Source: Candidatus Nealsoniibacteriota bacterium
Lineage (GTDB): Bacteria > Patescibacteriota > Minisyncoccia > Minisyncoccales > PWPS01
NCBI GenBank assembly: GCA_003551435.1
Contig: PUMQ01000015.1
Coordinates: 1 to 43,866 of the forward strand
DNA: 43,866 bases
Direction: 5' to 3'
Shown here: piece by piece, positions 1 to 9,373 of the stretch
How positions within the stretch are numbered: position 1 is the first letter of the stretch
How the letters are laid out: every line of letters starts with the position of its first letter
The notes under the pieces: model-generated
What the model saw: the letters and a program-made list of their open reading frames with translations, nothing else
Told to the model about the DNA's origin: nothing
Database searches by the model: none
Program-made: the position numbers and the translations under genes

Positions 1-1786
1 AACAGTAAATGGTTTCTTCTGTTTCTGGATCCTCGAACTGGTCTATTTCGACCATACCCAAGTCCTCACAGGGTTCAGTGCTTTCTTGGTCAGTTTCTTC
101 CGGACACTCTTCTATCTCTTCTTCGGGACAGCAAATACACATCCACCCCGAAGGACGATCGCCTTCACATAAACCGGTGGGTGCGCGTATACATGGGTCT
201 TCAGGAAAAGACAAAGACCAAAAACAACCCCATCCCTCAGGCGGATCAGTCAGCTCCAGTTCTTCTTTCGGCTCTTCTATCGCTCTCTTGCAACAAACAG
301 TTCCATGTGTCGCAATTTGCCAGCACAAAAGCCTCGCTCTATCTCCTAGCGAATCACATTCCCAATAACTGGTTTTAGTCCATCCAGAAGGACAATTTAA
401 ATTCCATTTCGGCATACAGAAGCGCCTATATTCATAATCAGCGCCACTAGAGCCATAAGCTTCTCCGATAAAGGGATTAAAGAGAAAAGCGGAAGATAGG
501 CTTATTGTATATAGTCTCGGGTCTTCACAGTTTAAATTATCTCTATCAATAAATCCGTCAAAAGGATCTACCGCGGCTCCCATTGATAGCCTTACATCTC
601 CTCCTCTAATACTATCAACTTCTCCTTGAGAAAGCTCTCTTACCTCGTAATGGAGGTGAGAGCCGGTTGAATTTTCCGTACTACCCGTACTACCTTCCTT
701 GCCTATTCCGGTGCCACTCGGAATTCCTTCTCCTTCTCTGACGGAAAATGAAGAAAGGTGCTGGTAAAGCATAAGATAACTCTTTCCGCTTTCTTCATCC
801 GTGTGCAAAATAGCAACTGTTTTTCCGCGGGTATCAGGATAGTTTCTGACTTGGACTACTTCTCCTCCATGTGTTGCGTGTATGGGAGTTCCAAGGCCTG
901 CCGAAATATCAACTCCCTGGTGATAATCGTACGGAGGATTATTCCATGGCCTGTGATGACCGAAGTATCCATTTGTATCATTTATTGAGTAATTTGTTCC
1001 TGGAGGATAAAGGCAACCCTCTTCCCCGGGAAAATCGATGTCCTGTACCGGCAAGGGATCGGGAGGATCGGGTTCCCACGCTTCTATTACGGGACGTTCG
1101 TCCGGGATTTCTTTTTGAGAAGGTATGCTTATCCGCGGAGCGTCAATTGGTCCTTCCTCGCAACACGGCTCTCCGTCGGGACACTCTTCTATAATTTCCA
1201 AAAGCTGTTTGCTTCCTTCTTCTATTCCGTCGGCGGAGTGCTCTGCCGCGTAGGTTGCATCTAAAACATCGTAAAGCTTTTTTTTTGCCGTGTCATTTAA
1301 AATAGCGTCCTCTATTAAAAGACCGAAAGGAATTTGGTAATAAACATTTTTTATTTCCCATGTAAGGTCAATTCTGTCCACTCTATCGGGGTCGTCCAAA
1401 TCTCTTTGTTGGAAAAGGACAAGCTGAGAATCCAGGGTAAAAAGAAGAGAGTAGGAGGCAAATACAATAAGCCCTCCTTGTAGAGCGCTTACCATCCAGC
1501 TTTTTGCGTTTTTTCTCCTATCTGGATCTCCCGAAGATAAAATATGGAGAAGACCGCCGTAAAGGATGATAACGATCACCACTATACCGGAGACAAAAAG
1601 CATGAGGTGGAAAAGGTAGGTGACAAACAAAGGAAGAATTTCTTCCTGGGACTCTACCTCTCTGAGGAACTCTTGAGGAGCGGCTACCCCCGGCACGCGC
1701 GGATAAACAACTTCTGTTTCCGAAGAGACTACAAAAGGAACTACGAGGAGTAGTACGAGGGCGGATACTAGTATAAGTTTTTTCAT
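1..1786 (-). CDS. M23 (LytM-type) metallopeptidase with N-terminal signal/TM segments resembling TrbC/VirB2-type TM pairs; 3' end cut by window edge
   Basis: Own minus-strand translation from ATG at 1786 (not in ORF track because it runs off the edge): MKKLILVSALVLLLVVPFVV... two TM helices ..., then YHQGVDIS...GTPIHATHGGEVVQV and GSHLHYEV, the M23 HxxxD and HxH zinc motifs. Confidence 0.8.
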   Translation of the reverse strand, partial: MKKLILVSALVLLLVVPFVVSSETEVVYPRVPGVAAPQEFLREVESQEEILPLFVTYLFHLMLFVSGIVVIVIILYGGLLHILSSGDPDRRKNAKSWMVSALQGGLIVFASYSLLFTLDSQLVLFQQRDLDDPDRVDRIDLTWEIKNVYYQIPFGLLIEDAILNDTAKKKLYDVLDATYAAEHSADGIEEGSKQLLEIIEECPDGEPCCEEGPIDAPRISIPSQKEIPDERPVIEAWEPDPPDPLPVQDIDFPGEEGCLYPPGTNYSINDTNGYFGHHRPWNNPPYDYHQGVDISAGLGTPIHATHGGEVVQVRNYPDTRGKTVAILHTDEESGKSYLMLYQHLSSFSVREGEGIPSGTGIGKEGSTGSTENSTGSHLHYEVRELSQGEVDSIRGGDVRLSMGAAVDPFDGFIDRDNLNCEDPRLYTISLSSAFLFNPFIGEAYGSSGADYEYRRFCMPKWNLNCPSGWTKTSYWECDSLGDRARLLCWQIATHGTVCCKRAIEEPKEELELTDPPEGWGCFWSLSFPEDPCIRAPTGLCEGDRPSGWMCICCPEEEIEECPEETDQESTEPCEDLGMVEIDQFEDPETEETIYC

Positions 1787-1848
1787 AAAAAGTATGGTTA
1801 GGCGATTATTCTTGGATTATAAAACATAAGGGGAAAAAAGCAATAAAA

Positions 1849-3642
1849 TTAGAATTTCGCTTTTGATTTTTTCATCTTTTCAATCTCTTCCGGAGAAGAG
1901 GTAATAATCTGATCTTCGGTGTAAGAAGCGGTTATTTTAATAGCTACGTGCTTTTGTCCGGCAAAGAAAATGCCTTCTCCCACTTCTCCTTCAAGGAGGA
2001 TGAACTTCTCTTCCTCTGTCAGGTTAAATACTTGCTGGATCATGTCAATTACCGCCGAGGATTGCTTGAGAAGTATTTTAAGAGCGGAGTTAGTGACAAT
2101 CGGTTTTCCGTAATTTGACTGCATAAAGTCGGAAACGTCTTGGGTAATGGTGGTCACTCCCAGCCAGTATTTTCTCGCCCTTTTAACGAGTCCGAAAAGG
2201 AAAGATGCCCCGTCTTCGTTTTGCATCATCCACCACGCCTCGTCAATAACAAAAAGCCTCTTTTTTGCAGAGGAAGTTATTATCTTCCATATGTAACGCA
2301 TGATAATAAACATGGCTATCGGTCTCATCTCTTCTTCCAAATCCCTTATTCCAAAGACGGTAAGTTTGCTTGTTACGGAAATATTGGTGTGTTTATTAAA
2401 GAAGTTGGAATATGTTCCGCGAGTAAACCTTCTTAATCGCAAGATAAGAGGCCTTGTGCCTTCCATTGATTCTAACACCTGCTCTAAATCGGAAAGCAAA
2501 GGAACTTTCTCTTCCCAGGTATTCGGATCGCTTTCCGGAGTAATGTCTCTTGCGGCATAGGTTTCCGTCACTGCCTGGTCTATAAGGGCGTCTTCTTCCG
2601 GAGAAAGACCGCCGAGCATAATACGCAAAAGGCCGACGAGATTGATGGTATTTGTTCTTAAAACCTCTTCCGCCGTTTCATCTTCTCCGGGAATAGGAAC
2701 ATCAAAAGGGTTAATCTGATGGGTTGAGCCCAGCGATATGCTGTAAAAAGATCCGTCTACGGACTCGCTGAGAGTTTTGTACTCGTTTTCCGGATCAACG
2801 ATAATTACATCCACCCCGGTCATTAGAGACCTTAAAACATCAAGCTTCACAAGGTATGACTTTCCTGCCCCGGATGTTCCAAACACCACCGCGTTTGCGT
2901 TTTCCAGTGTAAACCGATCAAAAAGAACTAGGGACCGATTATGTTTGTTTATCCCGTAGAGAATTCCGTCCGAGGAAGTAAGATCAAAGGAGATAAAGGG
3001 GAAAATGCTTGAAAGAGGCTCTGTGTTTAAAGGAGTGTGGGTTTGCAAGAGGTCCATCCCGTAAGGAGAGGTGCTTGTAAAACCGGATGCCTGCTGAAAG
3101 AGAGCCGGCCTGATGTAGATTACTTTCGCTTCGAAAATGGATCGCAGTATATTTTCTGTTTCTTCCAGCTCTTTTTCCGAATCGCCGTAGACGGTAACAT
3201 AAAGGCCGAAGTAAAACATTCTTTCCTGGGCAGACTGCAGGCGGTCGCGCAACTCCTCCATATCTCTATAGGCGGTTTCCAAAACAGGGTTCCTTACGAG
3301 TCCTTTTTCTTCGTTGTCCATTATTTCTGCCTGGACTTCGGTGAGTCGCTTGCGCAACTTTTTTAAAACATCTTCCGTGTTTGCCGGATGAATGAAAAAA
3401 GAGATATCCAGCTGGACGTTGAGATTGATTACCGGAGAAACCCAGCCGGCGGTAATGTAGTGGGGGTAAGAGAAAACAAAAAAGGAACGGGAAAACTTTT
3501 CCTCAATTTTTATCTGTCCTTGAAGTTCTTGAATAGAAGAAGGGGCGATTACGTCAACCAACTTCAACACTCCCGCTTTTTCTTTTTCGGGAGACTTCTT
3601 CTCCATTCCCGCCAATTTTTTAAAATCTTCCAGTAAACCCAT
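1849..3642 (-). CDS. VirB4/TraC-like type IV secretion ATPase
   Basis: Walker A VVFGTSGAGKSYLVKLD, Walker B-like RLFVIDEAWWMMQ; overall VirB4 layout. Confidence 0.9.
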   Translation of the reverse strand: MGLLEDFKKLAGMEKKSPEKEKAGVLKLVDVIAPSSIQELQGQIKIEEKFSRSFFVFSYPHYITAGWVSPVINLNVQLDISFFIHPANTEDVLKKLRKRLTEVQAEIMDNEEKGLVRNPVLETAYRDMEELRDRLQSAQERMFYFGLYVTVYGDSEKELEETENILRSIFEAKVIYIRPALFQQASGFTSTSPYGMDLLQTHTPLNTEPLSSIFPFISFDLTSSDGILYGINKHNRSLVLFDRFTLENANAVVFGTSGAGKSYLVKLDVLRSLMTGVDVIIVDPENEYKTLSESVDGSFYSISLGSTHQINPFDVPIPGEDETAEEVLRTNTINLVGLLRIMLGGLSPEEDALIDQAVTETYAARDITPESDPNTWEEKVPLLSDLEQVLESMEGTRPLILRLRRFTRGTYSNFFNKHTNISVTSKLTVFGIRDLEEEMRPIAMFIIMRYIWKIITSSAKKRLFVIDEAWWMMQNEDGASFLFGLVKRARKYWLGVTTITQDVSDFMQSNYGKPIVTNSALKILLKQSSAVIDMIQQVFNLTEEEKFILLEGEVGEGIFFAGQKHVAIKITASYTEDQIITSSPEEIEKMKKSKAKF

Positions 3643-3653
3643 TTTATTATTTT

Positions 3654-4277
3654 TTAGGTGGTAAGTTCTTCCGGAAATTCCGGATAGTAACCACTCTCTG
3701 CACTTTTAGGATGGAATAGCGACCAAAAAAGCTCGATAATCTCAATAGTGGTAAGGGGAGCACAGTGCAAACCGCATCTTCGCAGCCCCAAAGCTACAAA
3801 TTCCATTCTTTGGTACAGCTGTCTTTTGCCCCTCTGAAAGGAGTCTTCTGTTATCTCTGTTGTTCCTTTTGATTTTTTGGTATCTCCGACAGCCGTCGGA
3901 CTGTAGGGGACAACCACAAAGAAGCTTTTGGAATAAATTGACTCTTTATTAACGAAATCTTCCAAAAATTCTCTATATCCTGTCGTTTGCTGTTTTAGAA
4001 GGGGATTTGGCTGCTCTTCTTCCATCTTTTTTATTTTTTCGATATAGCCGGTAATGTTTGTTTTTCTTGACTGAACCACTATCTGGCAGGAAAAATCAAG
4101 AGAGTTCAAAAAAGACTGGAACTGGTAAAGAACCGCTTCCTGTTCTTCCTTTGATTTTAAAGCAATGTTAATGGAAGATACCATCAATACCCCTCGCATT
4201 CCCCTGTTTTTTAGGAGAATTATTCCTTCTCTTACCTGTTTTATGGGAATAAAGTCTTGTGCGGTTTTTGCGGCCAT
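3654..4277 (-). CDS. T4SS-associated protein, TraC-like N-terminal domain type
   Basis: 207 aa directly upstream of VirB4; IKQVREGIILLKNRGMRGVLMVSSINIALKSKEEQEAVLYQFQSFLNSLDF. Confidence 0.6.
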   Translation of the reverse strand: MAAKTAQDFIPIKQVREGIILLKNRGMRGVLMVSSINIALKSKEEQEAVLYQFQSFLNSLDFSCQIVVQSRKTNITGYIEKIKKMEEEQPNPLLKQQTTGYREFLEDFVNKESIYSKSFFVVVPYSPTAVGDTKKSKGTTEITEDSFQRGKRQLYQRMEFVALGLRRCGLHCAPLTTIEIIELFWSLFHPKSAESGYYPEFPEELTT

Positions 4278-4280
4278 AAG

Positions 4281-4706
4281 TTAAAAGGTTTCTATTTTAC
4301 TTGAAATGTCGTCGAGACGGCCTCCTTTTTTGCTTGAAGGAGCCTTTTCCTCTTTTTCGCTTTCTTCTTCCTCTGTCGTTGTTTTCGTTTTTATTCTTTT
4401 AGGAATGGTTGTTTCCATGGGAGCTGTTTTTTTCTCCCAGATATACTCCCTTGAGGAGATACTAAAAAGAATCATTTTTTTTATATACTCGGAAAGCGGT
4501 TGCCCTGCTACTTGCAAAAAGGCAAGCGCTACTCCTCCTCCCCCGATCATTATCGCAAGGATGTAAAACAAAGGAGAAGTGCCTATTATAAAGTAAAGGA
4601 AAAGGACGACAAGACCCGCTGCTCCTATATAAAGAAGCTGGGAAAAGGTGGCCGGACCCAGTATTTTTGCTTTGTATTCTACGTGGCGCGGAACTTTATA
4701 ACGCAT
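4281..4706 (-). CDS. PrgI family protein
   Basis: MRYKVPRHVEYKAKILGPATFSQLLYIG... two TM helices, adjacent to VirB4. Confidence 0.8.
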   Translation of the reverse strand: MRYKVPRHVEYKAKILGPATFSQLLYIGAAGLVVLFLYFIIGTSPLFYILAIMIGGGGVALAFLQVAGQPLSEYIKKMILFSISSREYIWEKKTAPMETTIPKRIKTKTTTEEEESEKEEKAPSSKKGGRLDDISSKIETF

Positions 4707-4713
4707 TTTTTTA

Positions 4714-4779
4714 ACTTATGATCTACACCTTTCTTTATTACCGGTCATTGGTCATATGTCATCGGTCATTTGTCATTCA
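4714..4779 (-). repeat. Composite heptamer intergenic element, copy 1
   Basis: Minus strand: TGACAAATGACCGATGACATATGACCAATGACCGGTAATAAAGAAAGGTGTAGATCATAAG. Confidence 0.75.
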
Positions 4780-5195
4780 ATAGGTTCTCTGTAGACATCT
4801 TTAGCATCCTGTTTTGGCGGTTCTTCGGGAGGTTTTTCGGGCTTTTTCTCTTCTTTTTCTACTACTGGCTTTTCAGAGGATGTGCCGGGAATGCTGGAAA
4901 GAATAATCTCGTCTATTCCTTTGGCAATTTTTTCTGCCGTTTCGCTGTCAATATCCAAGCCTTCCTGGATAGTTAATTTTAAATTTTCCTTGGGAAGTTT
5001 TCCGAAAATAGCGTAGGTTGTCCGGAAAGCTACCCCTTCTACCTTTTCCCGGTCGGTGATCCTGTTTTCTATGCAGATACTGGCTATTTTTTGAGCTGTT
5101 TTTTCACTGAGCGCAAAAGCAATAAGTTCCTCGGAATAAGTTTTAAAAAAGCCGGGGTATTTTTCTTTTAATTTGGAAATGCTTTCTTTATTCAT
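4773..5195 (-). CDS. Small T4SS-locus protein with C-terminal DVYREPIE
   Basis: 140 aa ORF; shares tail with 6781..7209. Confidence 0.7.
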   Translation of the reverse strand: MNKESISKLKEKYPGFFKTYSEELIAFALSEKTAQKIASICIENRITDREKVEGVAFRTTYAIFGKLPKENLKLTIQEGLDIDSETAEKIAKGIDEIILSSIPGTSSEKPVVEKEEKKPEKPPEEPPKQDAKDVYREPIE

Positions 5196-5198
5196 ATA

Positions 5199-6737
5199 TT
5201 ATTCGGACCTTTTTTCTTGAAGAATATTTTTTCTACACAGAGGACAAAGAGAAGTATCTTTACCGACGGTAGCGCCGCACCCTTTACACTGTGTCTCTTC
5301 TTTTTTTCTTTCCGGGTCAGCCGCCTTTACTCCGGCTGAGGGTTGGATTTTTCCTTCTTTATCTACACTTTCGCTCATTTTAGCGATATTTTCGGCAATA
5401 TCTTTTGTTGCCGACTCGCTTCCTCCCGACGCAAAGGAAGCCACTTGCCCTACCGAGCGAGGAGTTTCTTCTCCCATCTTCCGCTCTCTGCCGACACTTT
5501 CTCTTCTTAAGAATCCTCTTCGGGAGCTCTTTTTTTCTCCTTCTCCGGACGGTGCTTCTCCGGAAGGTGTCGACGGGACAGATGCTGCAGGCCCTGGACT
5601 AAAGGCACTCCTGACCGATGCTGATGCCGCTTGAGTTTTTTCTTTAAAAGTGGAGCCGGGCAGGCGAGCAGAGGTCTTTTTGGCCGCTCCGGAGGCGCTT
5701 TGGAATCCTTCAATAACACCTACCGCCCCGGAAGAAGAGATGGACAAGGTCGCAAAAAAACCAAAGAGAATAAAGAAAAGGGGAATCATCAGAGGAAATA
5801 CCTGAATAAACATTCCTATCTCCATCCCTTGGTGCTCTGTGGAAGGGGGTATTAAACCGGTGTGGTCAATAAACTGGAACATTATTTCTCCCATATAAAG
5901 AAAGAAGGCGGCGGATACTCCCGCAATACACCACCAGATGAATAACTTCCACCATTTTTTAAAGAAAGGCTGAGTTCCCGGAAGAATGTAGCAGAAGAAG
6001 CCGAAAGGAGAAATTATTACAAGGAGCCATATTACTACGTACCGCAAGGCGAAAATACCTCCGTAAAGGGCGTAAACAATGCCCGTGAGAGTATTAAAAA
6101 TGGTAAAAATTACCGTCATTGCCACCGGAGTTATAATCGCCCCGGTAAAAGAAGTCCATGGCGCATCAGCTAGGTTTGAAGCCATTATGTCAAAAAGAGC
6201 GCGCATGCGCATAACAAAAACCGACTCTTCTGCCAGGGAGGACACGAAGTAATTCATCATAATATTGGTGGCATCTATAAAAACTCCCAGCACTACCGGA
6301 GTGAAGTTAATGAGGAGAGCTACTGCAACGAGACGAGGAAGAGTTTTCTGCCATCGGTAAGTCTCAATCTGGAGAGCGGTTGATAAACCAATAATTATCA
6401 GAATTATGATAAAAAACATGTTGACAAAATCCCTGACTACTCCCCAGCCGTACATAACAAATTGATTTCCGGTGGTATAAGGAATGCCTATAAATTCCGG
6501 GCTGAGCGATATTCTTAAAAACCAGTCGGTAAAGGTGGAAAAAACTAAAGATACCGTAGAGATGGTAAGCAGAAAAACGCCGGCAAGAGCGCTTGCCGTG
6601 TGAGCAGCGATGGTAGCCGCTAAACCGTCAACAAAAGCAAGAGGGATTACTACCCCTAGCATAACAAGAGGAAGAATAAGAAGTGCGCGTTTTTGAAAAA
6701 CAGCGGAAAGAACCCTCCTTTTTATTTTTTTAGCCAT
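5199..6737 (-). CDS. VirB6/TrbL-like multi-TM protein with C-terminal zinc ribbon
   Basis: Multiple TM helices; C-terminal CKGCGATVGKDTSLCPLCRKN. Confidence 0.7.
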   Translation of the reverse strand: MAKKIKRRVLSAVFQKRALLILPLVMLGVVIPLAFVDGLAATIAAHTASALAGVFLLTISTVSLVFSTFTDWFLRISLSPEFIGIPYTTGNQFVMYGWGVVRDFVNMFFIIILIIIGLSTALQIETYRWQKTLPRLVAVALLINFTPVVLGVFIDATNIMMNYFVSSLAEESVFVMRMRALFDIMASNLADAPWTSFTGAIITPVAMTVIFTIFNTLTGIVYALYGGIFALRYVVIWLLVIISPFGFFCYILPGTQPFFKKWWKLFIWWCIAGVSAAFFLYMGEIMFQFIDHTGLIPPSTEHQGMEIGMFIQVFPLMIPLFFILFGFFATLSISSSGAVGVIEGFQSASGAAKKTSARLPGSTFKEKTQAASASVRSAFSPGPAASVPSTPSGEAPSGEGEKKSSRRGFLRRESVGRERKMGEETPRSVGQVASFASGGSESATKDIAENIAKMSESVDKEGKIQPSAGVKAADPERKKEETQCKGCGATVGKDTSLCPLCRKNILQEKRSE

Positions 6738-6743
6738 TTTCTA

Positions 6744-6773
6744 ATTGTATTGCTTTAATACCCTTATTGTCAA
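6744..6773 (-). promoter_or_regulatory. Sigma70-like promoter, leaderless configuration
   Basis: TTGACA-18-TACAAT, then 6 nt, then ATG at 6737. Confidence 0.6.
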
Positions 6774-6780
6774 GGAAAAT

Positions 6781-7209
6781 TTACTCTATCGGCTCTCTGT
6801 AAATATCTCCGAATTCGCTTGGCTTCTTTTCTTCTTTTTCCTCTTTCTCGCTAATAGGCTTTATTCCTGCCTCCTTGAAATCCTCTTCCGTGTATATTTC
6901 TCTTAACAAATGTTGCATGGGGTAGATTATAGAACGCTTGAATTCGTTGCTCAGTGCTTTGCTTTTATCCTCGTCAAAAGCTACCTCCTTTTTTATGACT
7001 GAGTCTATTTGGGAAGGAGGAAGAACCCCGAGGAGAAGGTGAGTGGTTATTTGCGTGACTTTACTCATCTTTTCCGAATCAAGATTGTGTCTTTCGGCCA
7101 TATTTTCAATGCGATTGGAAATATCGTCTTCCCAAAAAGTTTTCTTGATTTTTTCGGGAAGCTCTTCGTATAATTTCCAGTACTCCTCGTTGGTATATTT
7201 TTTTAACAT
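6781..7209 (-). CDS. Small T4SS-locus protein with C-terminal DIYREPIE
   Basis: 142 aa; same C-terminal octapeptide pattern as 4773..5195. Confidence 0.7.
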   Translation of the reverse strand: MLKKYTNEEYWKLYEELPEKIKKTFWEDDISNRIENMAERHNLDSEKMSKVTQITTHLLLGVLPPSQIDSVIKKEVAFDEDKSKALSNEFKRSIIYPMQHLLREIYTEEDFKEAGIKPISEKEEKEEKKPSEFGDIYREPIE

Positions 7210-7259
7210 ATTTGCTTATTGGTTAAAACTCTGAATCTGGATCTTGATCGGTATTTCCG

Positions 7260-9365
7260 CTACCACCCCCCTTCTCTTTCAGGGAGAGAACTGCTAGAAG
7301 GTCTATTACCTCCACCGGAAGAGCCGAATTTTACCCGGTTGGCCAATCCCATGTATAATCCGGGATTTCTCTCGATATCTCTTCTAGCTAAGTGATTAAA
7401 GTCTTTTAATAACACTTCTCCCATTCTCTTCATATCGGCTTCGCTAGTCGTGTTTGGATCAACTCCGGCTTTGTCGGCAAGCATATTTACGATTACGTCG
7501 CTTCCCTTTCCTCCCTCTCCTTTTTCGATTAGCTTTTTCATAAATGATGTTTGCTTTATTATTTCTTTTACCAAAGCTTGGGCTGTGGGATCACTCTTTT
7601 CTGCACCGGAGATAATCTGGTGGGCAGTTCCTTCATCGAGCTTGTCTCCTTTAAGGTTTTTCTGCATGAATTCCGCTATATTCTTTTCTCTTTCTCTTTC
7701 ATCTGTCACGTTTCTATTTATTTGTGCAAGGGCGTGCACTGGGAGAGCTCTCTGAATATCTCCCTTTTTGCCCAACTTCTCTGCTTTTGCTTCCATTTTC
7801 GCGTATGCTTGTTGATCTATGCTGTCTTTCACTTTTTCAGAGAAGTCATCGTAACGCTTTCCTTTTTTAGCTCCAAGAATAGAGGTTAACATTTCTCTTT
7901 CGTCGCCGCTATCTATAGCGGTTTTGAATCTACTTACTTGCTCTTCGAAAGTAGCGTCTTTTATTTTATCCGCCTCTTCATCTATTTCTTTAGCTTGTCT
8001 TTCATAAGGCTTTGAGGAAATACCTATTCCCGCTCTTCTTACGGCGGAAAAGGCAGGGCCTGTTAATTTTCTGAAAACATCTCCTCTGTGCGAAGCAGGC
8101 TCCCAAGAAGCCATTGCTTCTCCCGCTTTCTGGGCGGCCGAGCTCTCTGCTAGTCTGTCATCCTGATATTTTTTACCACCTTCCCTAATCGCTCCGATAT
8201 AAGGGGAGGCTGCTATTACGGCTGATTTTGCTTGGGCAATAGCTGCGCTTGCCAGAGCGGGAACAAACTTGCGAACTATAAAAAAGATGACCAAAAAGTA
8301 AACGAGGAGAGTGAAGTAAGAAACCAGCGTTCCTGTCCACCAGTCTACAAGGAAAAATCCTGCACCGGGAACTTCTTGGGTAAGAGGGTCGCCAAGGTCC
8401 ATGGCGAGAGGAGCGAGGGCAATGCCAATGTACATAAAAAATATAAAAGCTACTCCTACAAAGAGCCACTGGACAAGGTGTTGTAACCACATGTCCCACC
8501 ACTTTTTGGTGCTGGGAAATATTAGACAGAAAAAGGCGATGGGGGCGATAATTGCCAATACTTGTATGATAAAAATACGCATCAAAAGAATGGCAGCAAA
8601 AAGCAAAAAAATCGCAGACATCATCAATGAAATAAGGCCAATAACAACAAACTGGATTATGACGGGAGTAAGAAAAGGAAAGGCAACAAGCTGTACGGCC
8701 GCTGCAACGACTCCTTTTATGGGGATGAGAGCAGTTCCTGCATATACTGCTAGTGCACCAAAAAAGCCTCCAATCGTAATTACAGACAGATTAAAAAGGG
8801 GCTCCACAGCTTGCCATAAAATATTTCCTTCTTCCAAAGAAAATTGGTTGGCAATGGAGTTAAAAAGAAAATTGGAGATATCAATTCCTATCCCCACAAA
8901 GAGGAGAGAAAAATTCATTAGAAGAGCGACAATAATGAGCTTTGGAAGAGCTTTTTTAAGGCCCAAGCTTTCGGTGCCCACAATAATGGAAATAGCAATA
9001 GCCACAAAAGCGACAATAAGAAGCATATTAGCTATGCCGACGGTGAATCCCCATCCGGCGTGTACCACTTCCGCCGCTTCTCCCCCCATGACAGTCAACG
9101 CTTCGGGAGTGACGTTGATAACCCACTGGAGAATAGAACTAGAAATAAAAAGACTAATAGCTCCGGCGGCCAAAATAATAAAAGCAATTACGTAGGCTCC
9201 CAATACCGGACCGAGAAAAGCGGTAATTTTGCTGATGGTGTGGTTTAAAAAGTCAAAAGCGGGCACTCCTTTCCCTTCAGCAATAAGAGGGACAATCAAA
9301 AAAAGCAGAACTATCACGGTAGCGGAAAGTACAATTTTTATTTTCTTCTTTTTTTCAATTCTCAT
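7260..9365 (-). CDS. VirB6/TrbL-like multi-TM protein with long charged cytoplasmic tail
   Basis: 701 aa with about 7-8 hydrophobic segments then an alpha-helical hydrophilic tail. Confidence 0.75.
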   Translation of the reverse strand: MRIEKKKKIKIVLSATVIVLLFLIVPLIAEGKGVPAFDFLNHTISKITAFLGPVLGAYVIAFIILAAGAISLFISSSILQWVINVTPEALTVMGGEAAEVVHAGWGFTVGIANMLLIVAFVAIAISIIVGTESLGLKKALPKLIIVALLMNFSLLFVGIGIDISNFLFNSIANQFSLEEGNILWQAVEPLFNLSVITIGGFFGALAVYAGTALIPIKGVVAAAVQLVAFPFLTPVIIQFVVIGLISLMMSAIFLLFAAILLMRIFIIQVLAIIAPIAFFCLIFPSTKKWWDMWLQHLVQWLFVGVAFIFFMYIGIALAPLAMDLGDPLTQEVPGAGFFLVDWWTGTLVSYFTLLVYFLVIFFIVRKFVPALASAAIAQAKSAVIAASPYIGAIREGGKKYQDDRLAESSAAQKAGEAMASWEPASHRGDVFRKLTGPAFSAVRRAGIGISSKPYERQAKEIDEEADKIKDATFEEQVSRFKTAIDSGDEREMLTSILGAKKGKRYDDFSEKVKDSIDQQAYAKMEAKAEKLGKKGDIQRALPVHALAQINRNVTDEREREKNIAEFMQKNLKGDKLDEGTAHQIISGAEKSDPTAQALVKEIIKQTSFMKKLIEKGEGGKGSDVIVNMLADKAGVDPNTTSEADMKRMGEVLLKDFNHLARRDIERNPGLYMGLANRVKFGSSGGGNRPSSSSLPEREGGW

Positions 9366-9373
9366 TTTTGAGC

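Noticed and set aside
8401-9195. 264-aa plus-strand ORF antisense to the 701-aa VirB6-like gene
   Set aside because: The minus-strand gene has clear TM architecture and operon context; the antisense ORF has no recognisable features.
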